From contig NW_026251387.1 of NCBI RefSeq assembly GCF_025118155.1, positions 1 to 64,000 on the forward strand: a stretch of DNA of 64,000 bases. The letters are read 5' to 3'. This document shows, piece by piece, positions 26,802-38,351 of this stretch. Within the stretch, counting starts at the first letter, position 1. Each line of letters opens with the position of its first letter. This stretch comes from Cokeromyces recurvatus. Its lineage: Eukaryota; Mucoromycota; Mucoromycetes; Mucorales; Mucoraceae. The notes beneath the pieces were generated by a model, which was not told the origin of the DNA, searched no databases, and saw only the letters and a list, made by a program, of their open reading frames with translations. A program made the position numbers and the translations under genes.

Positions 26802-29576
26802 TATTATGGATTATTATTTATAGTAAGTCAAAAAAAAAACACGAACACGCTTTTTTTTTTTTTTTTTTTTTTTTTACAATAAGGAATACATTTGACTGCT
26901 TTTTTTTATATATGAATATAGATAAATCATATCATACAATCTTCGATAAATGTATAAGCTTTTAATACAATATGCCCAATTCTTTCACTAAGCTAATATG
27001 AATATAATATTAAATAGATATCGTTTGTTGAATAATATTTGGTAAATGAATACAATTAAAATAGTAGTAAATTTTAACTTTTGACTTACTACAGTTACGC
27101 ATTGATATTACAATGCTATAATTATCTATTACGAAACAGTAAGTCTTTATTTGTTAAAGTGTTTTATTTATTCTTCATTGTCCTGATAATAAAAAAGAAA
27201 TAAACTTAATGCAGACAGTAATAAAAATAATAAGGATATACCAATTGATTTTCATTGATTTGGGGGGAGGAGTATATAGGCTATTCTATATCAGTAGCAA
27301 TATAATCAAATAGAACAGATGCTACATTATTTATTAGAGCACAATAATCTTCTTTTAAGATACCAAGCCTTTAGTATTCTACGCACATCTATATCACTTG
27401 TTTAATCTATGCATATGCATGTTGATCCAACATAAAATGTGTGGACGTAATTCTTTAACTATAGTTAAGCTTATAGTATGACCAAATATGTGTACATCTC
27501 CCAATAATGCATATCTCTTTTTCTTTGGAAATAGTTGCATGTTTAGTGAACTTATTTTCATATTTAGTTAATCTTGTTTTGAAGAACATTAAATGCTTAA
27601 TCTTTATTGTAATGTTCTTTAATAGTCCTGCTCTTTTTTTTTTTTCACTCGTTTATTTAATAATTTTTTCCTCCTCTACCAGTTGATTAACAGTCTCTTC
27701 AATCGAAGGATAAATAATGGATATGAACGGTTCAGTAAATAAAATAGTCTATTCAATATACTTGATATGTGGACAATTTTAAAACTATGGTCTAGTCGAT
27801 TATGATATGATTCGATAACTAGTAGAAAACTGACTGAATGAATCAATAATAAAATTATAACAATAAATGATATACGTCTATAAATAAGCTTTTCAAATTC
27901 TACAAAAGCAGTAACAAGAGAATGCGGATCGCAATTGGCTGCACTTCATCTTCTTTAAAAGGAATACAATCTAACTGAAATAAAGTGGATGCATTTTTTT
28001 TTTGTCTTTTGTTTTCAAAAGTATGTTCATCTATTTAAAATAGGACGATTCTAAACGCATATTAGGGTAGGGGTGTGGATGTACTAGTAGCTATAAGGGG
28101 TTCCACTCTTGTCAATTAGAATAATACAAAAGATATTCTAAATCATGATATAAAGTTTCAACTTGTAATACACAACAGCCCTGAAAATTGAACAAAAATA
28201 AAGTTATTAATGTCAGTGATAATGTAGTTTAGCTATACATTACTCAACGAAAGAAAATATATAAATTGGAATTTCCTATGTTCAATATCATGTAGTAGTT
28301 TACGAAATTAAACACTCAGAGAGTTATAACCCGAAAATATATCCAAGAAAATATAGCCTACCATTTTTACCCGATGATGGTAACACTTTTTTTGTTCTTG
28401 ATAATTTTGAAATTATTTATTCTACATTAACAAAACAAAAAGTCTACTAAGGTCTCGGCAGATTATTACATAAAGTCTTTCTTGTTTTTTTGTAAAAATA
28501 AATAAATGAACAAGATAATGTCAGGCACTATATAAATGAAATGAACATGATATATATATATATATATGTTTCTTTTCATTTACAAACATTAGGTTTTTTA
28601 TAGCCCATATAATAGCATTGAGAGCATTGCAGTCGGCGCTACTTGTAAAACTCATAAATATTGAAAGTTATTTTTATTTTATTCTATTTTTGATTTGATA
28701 ATAGCATATGTTACTACTATACTTGGGTTTCGAAAGCAATTACGAAAAATTTGTATAGTCATCAGAGAAGTCTTATGCAGAATTACTTAATATATACGAT
28801 AGTGCTCTTTGCAATTCTATAAAAAGATTTTTTTTTTCTAAATTTATGTTATTTACGCGTTTTATGAATTTTACTAAAGAAGAAAAAAAAAATTACTGCT
28901 ACACATATTGACACTCATCTCGTTACACTAAATCAAAAAAACAAATTACCTATTAAAGATGTAAATTACGCGTTATTTTAAAATAACAGTTATTCTATTC
29001 TTATAATCTTAATCCAGTTTATAATTCTTACAGTAATGATGTTAATCATAAAAGTAACATATTGTGGAATTAAGTTATTCGACTTTACTTTTTTTTTTTT
29101 TTTGTCGTTTTTATCTCTTTATTAAAGATTTGATAAATAAGATTCAATAGAAAATTAATTTTCATTTTGATTTATAGTCACTTTTAAACATTCGAATATA
29201 AATAGTAAATTTCATTGATAAGTTGGCAGATAATTAAAAAAAAAATGTATATATATAATTCTAAAGAAACAAGTATTTTCATAAACAAGTTGTAATGTGT
29301 TGTATAATAAATTTATATTAAAACAGCATGTAGTTGAAAATACAACAAAAGCTAAATAAAGTAAATGTTTTTACTGGTGTAGATACATTAAAAAAAAAAC
29401 TACTTTTTGTTGTTGTTCTCTATAGAATTAACAGAAGTTCTTTCTTTTCATTTCTGTATTGCTTTTATGCAAGATAACCAATTTAAAATTATGATAAAAC
29501 GCCATCATATCCATGGCAAAGTAATTTGCAAAAGAATAAAAATAAAATTGAATGCCTAAAGTATTTCTCTTGATAC

Positions 29577-29577
<1 letters not shown>
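26802..29577. other. Gene-poor AT-rich region
   Basis: About 2.8 kb with no supported gene. All open frames are short and low complexity. A T-run at about 26849-26876 lies 50 bp upstream of RFC2. I see no tRNA-like B box (GTTCGAAnC), no U6-like conserved core, no zinc-finger or transposase words, and no direct or inverted ends. It could hold UTRs, lncRNA or eroded repeats. Confidence 0.5.

Positions 29578-29633
<56 letters not shown>
29578..29633. repeat. Poly(T) run, 56 nt
   Basis: Uninterrupted run of 56 T, the longest homopolymer in the window, about 250 bp beyond the stop of the reverse-strand LrgB-type gene. Length may be unreliable because homopolymers of this size are hard to sequence. 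Confidence 0.9.
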
Positions 29634-29888
29634 CGATATGAATAGATAAGAAGTTGTCTTCTTCTTTTCTGCTTTGTATAATGCATATTATATATGTCTA
29701 TGTCTTTACAATTATATGTAGTTTATTAAATACATAATAGATATATAATGATTACAATAGTTTTAACATATAATATAGAATAAGAATATGAATCTAAAAT
29801 AATATATAAAGATATATAAATATATATATACTAAATGATTAAAGAAAAAATTGGGTATTTTTGTATATTAAGTATTAGAGACTATCAA

Positions 29889-31873
29889 TTAATCTGAGTA
29901 TCCTGAAAGATGCTTAATTGTGTCAGAGAGAACTGGAATTGAGGCTACAATGACACCAATTGTACCAAACATAGCAAAGGCAATAGATGCCATACCACTA
30001 GCCTTTGGGTTTTTAGTAATAAGATAAGCAGTACCTACACCGTGGGAATTACTACCCATAGTAATACCAATAGTCATATAGTCATCTTTTAATAAAATAA
30101 ATGTTAATAACATAATATATCATTTAATATATATATATAACTTACCATCTTTGACACGAGCCAACTTCAGTAGATAAGGACCAATTAATGGACCTGTAAT
30201 ACCAGTAAATACGATGATACAAGTCACTACACTTTGATTAGAACCAAGTACTTCAGCAATAACAATACCAATAGCAGTAGTAACAGATCTTGAACTCCAG
30301 ACAAGACAATAACTTGGTGGTAAGCCAATACCATGAGCAAATAAAGGAGTTACAAACATAATTAAGAAAGCCATAGGTACAATTGAACATGTAATAATGG
30401 CCCACTAGAATGTAAAATATGAGATATATGATATAACAAAATAGAATATATATCTATATATATATAAACCAACTTACTTGACGTAAAGATGTAGGTCTGC
30501 TTTTATATACATTAAAAGCTAAAGAAATAATAGAAACATCCATAGCAGCTGATAATATATCACCACCGCCTGGCCATCCAACGTCTGTCTTTTCAACAAG
30601 TGAAATAAAGCTGATACCTGTCTTGTAGACATTCACTCCATAGATGATATCGAAACCTTTCACTCTTTCAAAATAAGCAAGACCAGCTAAAACACAAGCT
30701 GAAGTGACAATGATAGGATGAATGATGATTTTCATTTTTGCAGGCATTCTGCTTGCAGCTGAATACAATAAAAGAGTCATACTAAAATAAAGAAATAGTC
30801 TGAAGAATGGCATGGCAGGACTATCATGTGATAATGGCAAAAAGACAAAAGCGCAGATACAAAATATAATAAATAAGGTAAGATCATCAAAATTAGATTG
30901 TTCCATACACCAAACAGCGAAAGCATGTAAAGGACCATGTCTTTCTCTTTGATGATGATGATGAGGTTCATATAATGCATTCGTATCGCTCATACAGCAT
31001 CGAGAGTTAGGATGATCATGTTGATGTGAAATAATAGGTGGTGATGATTTTCCTGTAAGTGTGCTTGCACATGAACCGCCATCATCGTCAGATAATTGTC
31101 GAAGTGGAATAGGTATCGTTACCACAGATGAAGCACGTTGTAAATGTGCAAATCCGGGACTACCTATCTCTGCTTCTTCTGTGTCTAAAGCAGGATTTGC
31201 TGGCATTTCTATTTTTTCTGTTATCGCTACCGTTGTATCATTAGAAGATTCTTTATATCCTAAAAATGGCGAAAAAATGATTAAACGTAAAACTCGAACT
31301 AATACAGTGCAAGTAGTGAAACCGATAATATAAGCAACAACTATATATGTAGTATATACATAGATATAGATAGATAGATAAGAATATAAATATTGAACAT
31401 CAAATATTGAAATCTATATTTTTAAACATACTGAAAATACAAATCATTCTACCCACTTCAGGACCTGTTGTAGATGGATTCTTTACCATCTCACAAAAGG
31501 CAGGAACAAACATGATATTCATACTTCGTAAAGCAAAAGAAAAATATGGATCAAGCACTTTTACAAGATTGTCGGTAAATTTAGGGAATATAGCATGAGA
31601 AATCAAAAGTAAGACAAGAAGCACAATCATGCCAGCCACACTAGAGGGGAACTTATGTAGATTTGGTATTCGATGAAGTACAGCATAGACTGCCCAATCG
31701 TATAAAAAGCCTATGATAAAAAATATAACATTGAAAACCCAACGTCGTAGATCATTTTTAATGCTTGGTAAATTTTTGATGTAATCGGGAACTTGTTGCC
31801 CAAGAAATTTTCGAGTTTTATTTGATATTTGATTTGTCTTTTCGTTTAATTTCCTTAGATGTGGTTTTTGCAT
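29889..31873 (-). CDS. LrgA/LrgB-type (CidB-like) integral membrane protein, 5 exons
   Basis: Two-part membrane protein of the LrgB/PLGG1 class. In plants the related PLGG1 exports glycolate/glycerate from plastids; in bacteria LrgA/LrgB/CidB modulate murein hydrolases. The fungal role is not settled. The first exon (31873 to about 31430) gives a basic N-terminus, several hydrophobic helices and VGRMICIFSM (LrgA-like half). The middle exon (31206-30454) carries a His-rich hydrophilic loop (HQHDHPNSRCC, EPHHHHQRERH) then helices. The last exons carry the LrgB signatures WSSRSVTTAIGIVIAEVLG, TGITGPLIGPYLL and TIGITMGSNSHGVGTAYLI, then GMASIAFAMFGTIGVI. Stop at 29889. Confidence 0.85.
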
Positions 31874-32065
31874 TTATTTTTTACTTTTTTTGGAAAAAAT
31901 AAATATAAGAAAACAAAATAAGAAAAGAAAAAAGAGTATAAAATCTTTTTTATAACATGAATTATGAATATATTTCGGAGTAAAAAGTGATAGGTTTAGC
32001 CAAAGATGATAAAAAAAATTGACTGAAACGATATTATTTTTCTATAATCGCGTTATAGAAAAAAG

Positions 32066-32100
<35 letters not shown>

Positions 32101-33148
32101 TTGTATATTATCTAAAAGTAAAAATCCAATTTGTATAAGTATTTATGTGATAAAATATAATTTAGTTGCTTCAGTTTAAATATATTATCTCATATTTTAC
32201 AGTTGTATTTTACATAGTCAAAAAAAAAAAAAAGGTCATGTATTGACAATTTATTCAATGATAAATTATCACAATTGGAGTTATTATCAGCTACGATTGA
32301 ATTGCTTTATTTTATTATTAATAGGATATATCCCGATTCTATAGTCTCATACAATGAAATATGTGTTTTGTTCTTTTATTTGTTTGTTATTACTAAAATG
32401 GATCTACGTAAAACAAATCATCTCTTGTTTTCAAAAAATGTAAATATCATAGGAATAGAATGTTATATATTAACATTGAAAGGAACTTAAAGCTGTTTCA
32501 CACTTAAACATTGATATACAAATTAGGTAGCACATGCTAAAATTGTCGAACTTTAGATTTTGTTGATTAGTCTCAATACAATCTTACATAAGAAACAAAA
32601 AAAATTTTTTTTTTTTTACTATTGTTATGTACAGAAAGTGTGGAGCATTTTCATATAAAAACACTCTACTTGACTGCCATAAGAATAGTTTAAAACTTAG
32701 TATGGCATTGATGTGAAAAAAGAAAAAATTTTTTCACACCAATAAAATACCTTTTTTTTATGTTTTATACATACTCTTTAGCATAATTCTTTTCCGTTAT
32801 CTGGAAGAACGTTTTTCCTTAAAATAACTATAATTGCACAAATTTACCGTAGTAAGTAAAAATTCCAATATCTGCATTAAGAAATAAGACATAACAAATA
32901 GCTCATTTTGTCATGGTAATATATTAGTATAGATTTGCTTCTTCCTTTTTGTTGTCTATTCTGTAATAAAAGCCAATAATCAATAAAATAGAAATTACGT
33001 TGGTTATGACAGATGACAGTGGATTATTGTTTATCGAAGGGAATTTTAGGACTGCTCAATCAATTTTTTAATTTTATAAAAATGTTGATTGATACATAAA
33101 AAACTGCTTACAGCTGACGAAAATAGGTTGCGCCACTAATTTTTTTTT
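31874..33148. other. Intergenic, upstream of LrgB-type gene
   Basis: Non-coding AT-rich DNA. Holds a run of about 32 A at 32066-32097, a T-run in LrgB sense about 190 bp upstream of its ATG. A 71-codon open frame at 32275-32490 has no recognisable domain and I do not call it. A small A/T inverted repeat flanked by GTGAAAAAA/TTTTTTCAC lies at about 32713-32738. Confidence 0.5.
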
Positions 33149-33158
33149 TTGGCCTACT

Positions 33159-33197
<39 letters not shown>

Positions 33198-33329
33198 GGG
33201 ACAACAGATTTGAAAGTGGGGCAATCAAAGAATTTGAGATATTGACAGCCAAGAAGATTTGGGACATCCTTTTCACAACCTTCGCAGCTTTCCTAATTTG
33301 TTTCCTCTCGTCAAAGAGTAGCTTTTTAT

Positions 33330-33440
33330 TCAGTGAGATTTTTAGTCAAATCGTTTTTTTAGTAAAATTTTCAGTAAAACCCCCTTTTTTTTTTGTGAGA
33401 CCGTTTTTTCAGTGAAATCGTTTTTTTATTCAGTGGATTC
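33330..33440. repeat. Degenerate tandem repeat, T-run plus CAGTGAAATCG unit
   Basis: Four to five imperfect copies of a roughly 17-30 bp unit of the form T(5-8)-CAGTGAAATCG. Variants read CAGTGAGATTTTTAG, AGTCAAATCG, CAGTAAAACC, GTGAGACCG, CAGTGAAATCG and CAGTGGATTC. It lies just before a short inverted repeat (33452-33471) and a decayed zinc-finger-like coding stretch. Confidence 0.55.
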
Positions 33441-33451
33441 TGCAAAGGTTA

Positions 33452-33471
33452 TTTGTCACAGTTGTGACAAA
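33452..33471. repeat. Short inverted repeat TTTGTCACA-GT-TGTGACAAA
   Basis: Perfect 9-bp inverted repeat with a 2-bp centre. It could be a dyad-symmetric protein-binding site or a transposon subterminal element. No partner copy was found in the window. Confidence 0.6.
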
Positions 33472-33544
33472 CTGTTTTCTTCAAAGCATTAATTCAATCT
33501 TCATAAGTACCATCTCCACATCAAAAAAGTAACGGTCGAGTTGA

Positions 33545-33995
33545 ATGGTGGTGAGTAACTTTCTTTTTTCTTTTCTTTTTTTATGAATACTTATGATTCT
33601 TTTATTGATTAATTAATTAATAGAATCAAGAACCATTTTTCGAAATGATAGTGGGGCGGGTCTTTGTTTGTCTCTGTTTTGTGATGGTGCTTACTATCAA
33701 ACTTCTGGTACTTTGAAGAGACACATAAACTACAGTCATATAGTAAAGAAGAAACTGAAGCTGATTCCGACGACGATAGTGTGGTTCAGGATGATTGTTT
33801 GGATGTCACTTTAAAGGTCAACAGATCGATCCCGGCACTAGTGGTGTCCACTGTCCCTAATGAAGTAGACAGTCTTAGACACGACCACCATACAGCTGTA
33901 TTGTCTACGCTTAATGCTATGGGTGAATCAAAAAAAAAAAAAAAAAAAAGAACAAGGAAAGAAACTACTAGTCACGGAATTGGGAGACCTTGATC
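33545..33995 (+). pseudogene. Decayed unknown gene fragment with C2H2/BED-like finger
   Basis: Coding-like but broken. One frame reads LFCDGAYYQTSGTLKRH then INYSH (about 33672-33745), a C-x4-C-x12-H-x4-H finger-like pattern. The adjacent frame continues as an acidic stretch (EETEADSDDDSVVQDDCLD) and a 70-codon frame to 33993 with an internal run of Lys from a poly-A tract. No family was recognised. The frame switch near 33750 suggests a relic, possibly of a transposase with an N-terminal BED-type finger. An intron at the switch cannot be excluded. Confidence 0.4.
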
Positions 33996-34414
33996 CAATA
34001 GCGATTGTTGACTAAACAGGCAAAGAATACAACCTGCTAACCAACAAAAAGATCGTCAATAACATTATCGAATCAAGTTTAAATCGAACACCATTCGTCT
34101 TTTCTTTGCCATAGAAAACTTTTTGATAACGAAATCGAAAAGAACTAATCCATTGACTTTTATTGTGGATTGCATATTAGTAGTTCAAATACATAGGTGA
34201 GAATATAATAAAATAAACACTATAATCTAATCATAAAAGATATAAATACTTTTTGTTTCTTCAGATTCAATTACTTTTAGACCTTCGGCTAGTATGATTA
34301 CTTACTTGTTGTATTTATTTTATTGCTACAAATTTAGGATTGGAATAAAAGATGAACATGAGCATAAGCAATCATAAATACATAAAAATGCATACCAAAC
34401 CCGAATATCATAGT

Positions 34415-34740
34415 CTAGTTTGTATTCATAACATAGTATATATTTTTTGACATTGGGTCGTTGCCTTCTGCAATACATGACGACAAAAGGGACGTTAACT
34501 TCTTAAGTTCTGGGTTCGCTATAATTTTAATACTTGAATCTTCTTCGAATAATGACAATATGGATTTAAATATTTGCTGGATTTTGCCATTACCCTTTGC
34601 TTCACTTTGCAATGACATCACGATCTTTTTTATCTACGGCGGCTTCACTTCCTTTATTAAACACCCGTGTAGCGATATACTTGAATAGCTTTGAGGATGC
34701 TGCACTACTGCTATCAACATCAACTTGTCTTGATCAATCA
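34415..34740 (-). pseudogene. Decayed unknown coding fragment
   Basis: On the reverse strand one frame gives SSSAASSKLFKYIATRVFN then EAAVDKKDRDVIAK before a stop (about 34725-34615). The next frame takes over at once with SEAKGNGKIQQIFKSI...LFEEDSSIKIIANPEL, ending at 34415. Composition is unlike the surrounding low-complexity DNA, and the single frame switch suggests a 1-bp disruption. No domain recognised. Confidence 0.35.
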
Positions 34741-36583
34741 CAAAACGTCCAAATGCTCAATGGTCTTGTGTGAATGCTGTTAGTGTACTTTTTTATTTAT
34801 TTATATTTCTATTAATAAAATCGTCCAGTAGCAAAAGACAGAAATTTAGTTTTAATGGTACTTATTCAGGTATTGTAATGAATATCAAATACTTAAAGAT
34901 ATATGTACTCACAAATAAAACCCGTTAATAGTTAGAATAATAAATAGCATAAATTTAAACATTAAAAATAAACTTATTATGCAAAAATATACTATGAAAA
35001 GAACAGAAGAAGAAAAAATAGATAACTTGGATTATTTCCAAATCTTTTATAAAATAATCTATTGTAAAGGTTAAATATCACCTTCTTATATTATGCTTTT
35101 TCTTTAATACATGTAAATATTATATATACGGTTGGAATTTGTATACATTAGTGAAGAACATATACTGCATGAAAGGGAGAAAATCTATTTATTTGTTAAC
35201 TTTTTCCATTTAATATTAAACAATTAATTGTTTAATATTAACTAACAAATTGTTGGATAATTCATCTACTTTAACTATGTTTACAATACGTTCCGAAAAT
35301 ACTGTCGCAGTTCATCAAACTAATAGTAGTACATGTGTCTGTTTGATAGATAATTTTTTTTCCAAGAATTGAATGCTGTTGATAAGTGAAGGTGTTTTGT
35401 ATGTATACACACTCAGATTGAAATACTACATTAACAAGCATTGTCAGTACTACTGGCAAGAGGTATTGGGACTAAAAGTAATGTATTCATGTATTTTTAT
35501 ATTAGTTGGATGGTGTTTATTAGTTCGATAATAAATATAATTAGCGTGTTTAAGAACAATATCTTCATAAAGTTTTCTAGAATTCAAGAATAACTTCCTT
35601 CATAGAATAAACATTAATTACCTGCTTAACTAGTTAAATCTTAGTCATTTTAATATAGTTTATTTATACGATAAAAAGAAGAGAGTGAAAAACAAAAAAA
35701 AATCTTTTTATTTTTTCATGAAAATGAGTGTATACATGTATATACATTATTACCGGCTTTAGTGTGTAGCTGCAGAAGGCATCTGGGAGATTTAGATTTT
35801 TCAAAGGCAAAGACAAAAGTTGATATGTTATTGGTGCTTGATAAATGAATGTAACTTTTAATGTTTGAAAATGGTGTCAAGACTGACTAATAAACATTGA
35901 CATCAAAAGTATGCGCTATTATATCCACCATTTCTTCCTCAAAAAAAAAAAAAAAAAAAAATATGTTTAAATACAACAAATTCAAGATATTCTTAAAAGA
36001 GTTTCGTGTATAAACAAATAGAAATACAAGAACAAAGTAAGATACAATTCTATTAAGGTTTAAGAACAATAGCTTGACACTTACCATTAATACATAGTAG
36101 CTGAATTCAAATGTAAAGACTGCAATAACGTTAGACATCATATAAAGAGAAGTAGTAAATATGAATAATACCAACCTAAAGCAGTACAAGGTAAAGTATA
36201 TGCATTCATACATAGAATTTTCTTTAAAGCGAAACACCTTCCAAGCGATTGCTTAGTTTAAAAAAACCGGAGCAACTTTTCAACACGATATCATATAACC
36301 TATGAGATGCTTCCAGAAGCAAAAGGGTATAGTCGTTGCATAGCTACTGCTTGTGTACAAATGGCCATGATCTACGCAAAATAATATCGCCAAGTGTTTC
36401 GAGACCAGACTGAAATCATATATCTTGCACAATGTTGCGGAAAAAAAAGTTTGAAAAAGGTACATAGTTTGTTTATTAAATATTATGCTGAATGTTTTTT
36501 TTTTAAAAAAATCTATATGATAATAGCCAGATAAAGGTATACTCAAAAAAAGATGACTCATATGTACTGTTACCAGAGTATTT
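34741..36583. other. Intergenic, AT-rich, with palindrome
   Basis: No gene is supported. Reverse-strand open frames near 35271-35459 and 35887-36561 are hydrophobic, low-complexity translations of T-rich DNA without family signatures. It contains a perfect palindrome at 35210-35241 and T10A7 at 36495-36511. Confidence 0.5.
35210..35241. repeat. Perfect 32-bp palindrome with outer inverted arms
   Basis: Positions 35210-35241 read identically on both strands (TTAATATTAAACAATT and its mirror complement, no loop). An outer pair ATTTGTTA (about 35190) and TAACAAAT (about 35244) extends the symmetry. It could be a cruciform-forming element, a regulatory dyad or the core of a MITE-like repeat. Confidence 0.8.
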
Positions 36584-37625
36584 GTGGAAGTACATTACCT
36601 ACATGGCCAGATATGTCTTCCTAATATGTACAATAATAAGAAATCGGTAATTGATAACAATTGTAAAGAATTAGTAGACATAAACATGCCTAAACCAGTT
36701 ACACTTCAAAGCTTTTCGAAGTCTCTAGGAGCCTACATACCTATGTTAACCTACATTCTGCGAAAATATGAACAGCAACATCAACAGATATCATTAAAAG
36801 ACCAAGACAAAGGCGTAAACCAAAATTTTCCTCAAATACTCTTGCTGCTTTTGCTGGTAGAACATTACCAAGTGCCTATGAAAAAAAAATTAGAAATGTT
36901 CACTCAAATCTTTGATTTCAAAAGGCTCAAAATAAATAGGTGTGTAGTTATTATCATATAGCTTCCTTGTATATATATATTACTCATTTTTTAACCAACA
37001 CTTGTTATTGTATACTTACTATAGTATTGAAACTTTACGGGATCCAGCTAAGAAGAAAAAGGTTGTAGTTGTTTTTTTAAAAATAAATATTATCCCAACC
37101 GATGGTTTTACCGCTGATGTTGTTCTTATTAAAAGACAAAGACAAATAATGATGTTTCTTTTGATTGCTACGAGCAAGATTTTGATATTTTATTGTTCAG
37201 GCGATGTTATAACACAAGTAAAGAGTTCAGCGATATTTATTTCTTTTTGCTATAGACCCAAATCAAGGGCAGGTGTTTGCTGTTCCCCATGGTCATGATG
37301 AAAGTTACCATCAGATTAAAAGATGCTCTACCAAAGAATACTATACTTATACAGGCAGTAGAAGACATGAGAAAAGAGAAAGAAAAAGAACGTCTGATGA
37401 AAATATGCATAAAGTACTTTTAAACACCCCCCGCCCACAAAAAACCCGCCTATATATCAACATATCTACAGTATGTAACATATATCTTGCTACATCTCCA
37501 AAGAATGTTATTATACAACGGCCAGTCAACAGCTGAATCTCACTTTCATTTGTACCAGAGTGTGAAAAGAGCAAGACAAGAAATGTTCAACCTTTTGGTG
37601 AACGGTGGTAAGAAATACAATCAAT

Positions 37626-37662
<37 letters not shown>

Positions 37663-38262
37663 CAAAGAACAGAAAGAAAAATGAAATGAAGAAGAAAAAA
37701 AAAACAAGATGCACAACAGGATACTATAAATGAAGAGGTACAGCAAACCACAAGGTTAGTGCTAATAAAACAATAGAATAATTACCATATTAATGCATTG
37801 TTTATATAGAAGAAAAGACAAGTCCTGGAGATCAGAGAAATTTTCATTATCAAAAAGAGAGTTTACCCATAATTTCTTTTGGTAATGAAATGTTCGGTAA
37901 GGACACAGATAAATTTCGTGAACTCTGAGTTGGTCTGACTGGAGTACTTTGGAATCAACTTAAATGCAGGCAAATATCTGGTAATTTTACTACTTGCTTA
38001 TGTAGATGAGTACCGTACTTTGAAGGTAAAAAAAAATTATTAGGATACTTTAATTTTTAATTTTTACAACTAAGTATCAAAATATTGCTAATATTAAATG
38101 TGTTACTCATGTAAGCAAATGTCTTTTACTGCAGCTATCATCGAGTTGCACAGTGTCCTCGATTGCACAAGTTGTGGAATGATATGTCAACGTGATGTCA
38201 ATGCGACAAAAAACATCTTTGAGATTTCTCAAGACATCCTTGGTGGTCGTGGTCGTCCTTGA
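36584..38262 (+). pseudogene. Fanzor (eukaryotic TnpB/IS607-type RNA-guided nuclease) pseudogene
   Basis: Decayed Fanzor. N-terminal part (from 36584): KPVTLQSFSKSLGAYIPML and NFPQILLLLLLVEHYQVP. A likely intron lies at 36940-37024 (joining LKIN to SIETLRDPAKKKK). Then IIPTDGFTADVVLIKRQR, a frame change near 37145, DCYEQDFDILLFRRCYN, another near 37247, and RuvC-I AIDPNQGQVFAVPHGHDES with KRCSTKEYYTYTGS. Further broken pieces are LQYVTYILLHLQ and MFNLLVNGGKKYN running into 35 A, then LPIISFGNEMFGKD and VGLTGVLWNQLK. VDEYRTLK (38002-38025) is next, then a zinc ribbon CYSC (38101)-x17-CTSC (38164) and RuvC-III QRDVNATKNIF ending GGRGRP at 38262. Stops and shifts make it non-functional as read. 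The family call rests on recalled mucoralean Fanzor motif order. Confidence 0.85.
37627..37661. repeat. Poly(A) run inside Fanzor pseudogene
   Basis: 35 A directly after the GGKKYNQS codons, where mucoralean relatives have a basic Lys/Arg-rich stretch. This suggests an expanded AAA-codon tract, or a homopolymer sequencing artefact. Confidence 0.8.
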
Positions 38263-38320
38263 GAATTTACAAGATGCAAATAAATTTTTAATTATATCGC
38301 CGTCTCGAACATGGTGTTCT

Positions 38321-38351
<31 letters not shown>

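Noticed and set aside
26802..29577. tRNA or snRNA genes hidden in the gene-poor stretch
   Set aside because: Looked for B-box-like GGTTCGAATCC and the U6 core; neither is present by eye. A covariance search would be decisive.
35887..36561. Hydrophobic reverse-strand frames resembling a membrane protein
   Set aside because: Hydrophobicity comes from T-rich codons (Phe/Leu/Ile); no motif, no plausible splice continuity.
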